Assembly (NCBI GenBank): GCA_013361595.1
Contig: JABFXT010000320.1
Span: 1 to 6,036, forward strand
DNA from: Nocardia sp.
Lineage (GTDB): Bacteria > Actinomycetota > Actinomycetes > Mycobacteriales > Mycobacteriaceae
Direction: 5' to 3'
DNA length: 6,036 nucleotides
Of the stretch, positions 5,112-6,036 are shown piece by piece. The translations under genes and the position numbers were made by a program. The notes below the pieces were generated by a model. That model was not told the origin of the DNA, made no database searches, and saw only the letters and a list, made by a program, of their open reading frames with translations. Positions within the stretch are counted from its first letter, which is position 1. The number at the start of each line of letters is the position of its first letter.

Positions 5112-6036
5112 TCAGCTCGCCCGCAGCGGAGTGATGGGCAGGCGCAGCGCTCCGGGAGCCGCCGCGGGGACCGTCGGCCGTACCGGTGCCACCGGGGTGA
5201 GCCGCTGATACGGGGTGCCCAGCCCCGGCCGGGTGTCCTCCTGGTTCTTGTTCGGCCAGAACGCCATCGCGCGTTCGGCCTGGGCGGTGATGGTGAGCGA
5301 CGGATTCACGCCGAGGTTGGCCGTGACGGCCGATCCGTCGGCGATATGCAGCCCGGGGTGTCCGTATACCCGCTGATAGGGGTCGACCACGCCGGTCTCC
5401 GGTCGGTCGCCGATCACACAGCCGCCGATGTAGTGCGCGGTGGCGGGGATATCGAGGACATCGGTGTAGAGCCCGTGGGTGTCTCCGTCGATCTTCGCCG
5501 CGAACCGCCGGCCGACGTCGTGGGCCAGCGGTATCCAGGTCGGATTCGGCTCACCCGTACCCTGCTTCGTCGTCAGTTCGCCGCGTCGCAGGAACGAGGT
5601 GAGCGAATTGTCCAGCGACTGCATGACCAGCAGGATCACCGATCGTTCCGACGCGTGGCGGGCGTTGAAGCTGCGTAGGAACACCACCGGATGCCGGACC
5701 GCGGCGAGGAGGAAGCGCAGGAACCGGAACGCGCCGCCGTCGATCACCGGCGCCGAGAGCGGGAACAGCGCGTTCTGCCCCTTGCCGTAGTGGCACACCT
5801 CTATATGGGTGTTCGTCTCCGGATGTATCGATGAGGTGATGGCGACACCTGCCGCGAAATCGCGGCGCGACCGGCTGACGACCGCCAGGATCGCCTCGGA
5901 GTTGCTGCGGGTGAGCTCGCCCAGCCGCGGCGAGATCCGCGGCAGGATGCCCTTGTCGCGCATCCGGTGCAGCAGCCGCTGGGTGCCCAGCGCCGCCCCC
6001 GCGAACACCACCTGTTCGGCGGTGAATGTGCGTTTG
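5112..6036 (-). CDS. choD: ChoD-like GMC oxidoreductase (cholesterol oxidase family), N-terminal half outside window
   Basis: C-terminal part of an FAD-dependent GMC oxidoreductase resembling mycobacterial ChoD (Rv3409c type). The frame is open to the right edge (reading KRTFTAEQVVFAGAALGTQ), so the GTG at 6011 is internal. Counted from that GTG, TAHYIGGCVIG (191-201) and VNPSLTITAQAERAM (235-249) hold H193 and N236, matching the active-site His and Asn of cholesterol oxidases such as Streptomyces ChoA (H447, N485). ADGSAVTANLG just before N236 is the usual FAD-domain closing stretch. LTRSNSEAIL (33-42) and the tail AFWPNKNQEDTRPGLG (250-265) are ChoD-like from memory. The family runs to about 570 residues; 308 codons are seen, and the Rossmann FAD motif lies outside. 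Sterol oxidation is the family annotation, but ChoD's true substrate in mycobacteria is debated. The Pro/Ala-rich C-terminal tail (271-299) lies outside the catalytic fold. Confidence 0.87.
   Translation of the reverse strand, partial: KRTFTAEQVVFAGAALGTQRLLHRMRDKGILPRISPRLGELTRSNSEAILAVVSRSRRDFAAGVAITSSIHPETNTHIEVCHYGKGQNALFPLSAPVIDGGAFRFLRFLLAAVRHPVVFLRSFNARHASERSVILLVMQSLDNSLTSFLRRGELTTKQGTGEPNPTWIPLAHDVGRRFAAKIDGDTHGLYTDVLDIPATAHYIGGCVIGDRPETGVVDPYQRVYGHPGLHIADGSAVTANLGVNPSLTITAQAERAMAFWPNKNQEDTRPGLGTPYQRLTPVAPVRPTVPAAAPGALRLPITPLRAS

Noticed and set aside
6009..6011. GTG as the start of the GMC oxidoreductase.
   Set aside because: The frame continues to the right edge and the FAD-binding Rossmann half would be absent; the gene is cut by the window, not truncated in the genome as far as can be seen.

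Overview
The window is GC-rich (about two-thirds G+C by eye), densely coding DNA from an actinomycete. Codon habits, a ChoD-type GMC oxidoreductase, an acyl-CoA oxidase-type flavoprotein and promoter-like TANNNT hexamers placed directly before GTG starts all fit Mycobacteriales, most likely Nocardia or a close relative. The genus is an inference; nothing here fixes it.

Layout, left to right. (1) Positions 2-1750, plus strand: C-terminal bulk of an acyl-CoA oxidase/dehydrogenase (ACOX-type) whose start lies left of the window. (2) Positions 1735-2547, minus strand: a PAP2-family membrane phosphatase with an unusual disordered N-terminal tail. It converges on gene 1 with a 16-bp overlap, and a strong hairpin sits at the junction. 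(3) Positions 2661-3551, minus strand: a probable NERD-like (nuclease-related) protein with a C-terminal membrane anchor and a degenerate active site. (4) Positions 3639-5042, minus strand: a DUF2252 protein with clear family motifs. (5) Positions 5112-6036, minus strand: C-terminal half of a ChoD-like GMC oxidoreductase running off the right edge. The largest gene-free gap is 113 bases, so no long non-coding stretch exists.

Genes 5, 4, 3 and 2 run in that order on the minus strand with gaps of 69, 87 and 113 bases. They could be partly co-transcribed, but each gap carries promoter-like sequence. Two genes (2 and 4) have no convincing Shine-Dalgarno sequence and share the geometry TANNNT-6 nt-GTG, which suggests leaderless transcripts. 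Gene 3 has a Shine-Dalgarno sequence, and its putative -10 hexamer is flanked by two identical 13-bp direct repeats that look like an operator. The two flavoenzymes and the lipid-phosphatase family point to lipid/sterol chemistry, but no single pathway ties all five genes together.

I see no mobile element, CRISPR array, tRNA or rRNA. I found no clearly new multi-gene system. The points most worth a second look are the promoter/operator architecture of genes 3 and 4 and the apparently catalytically dead NERD-like membrane protein.
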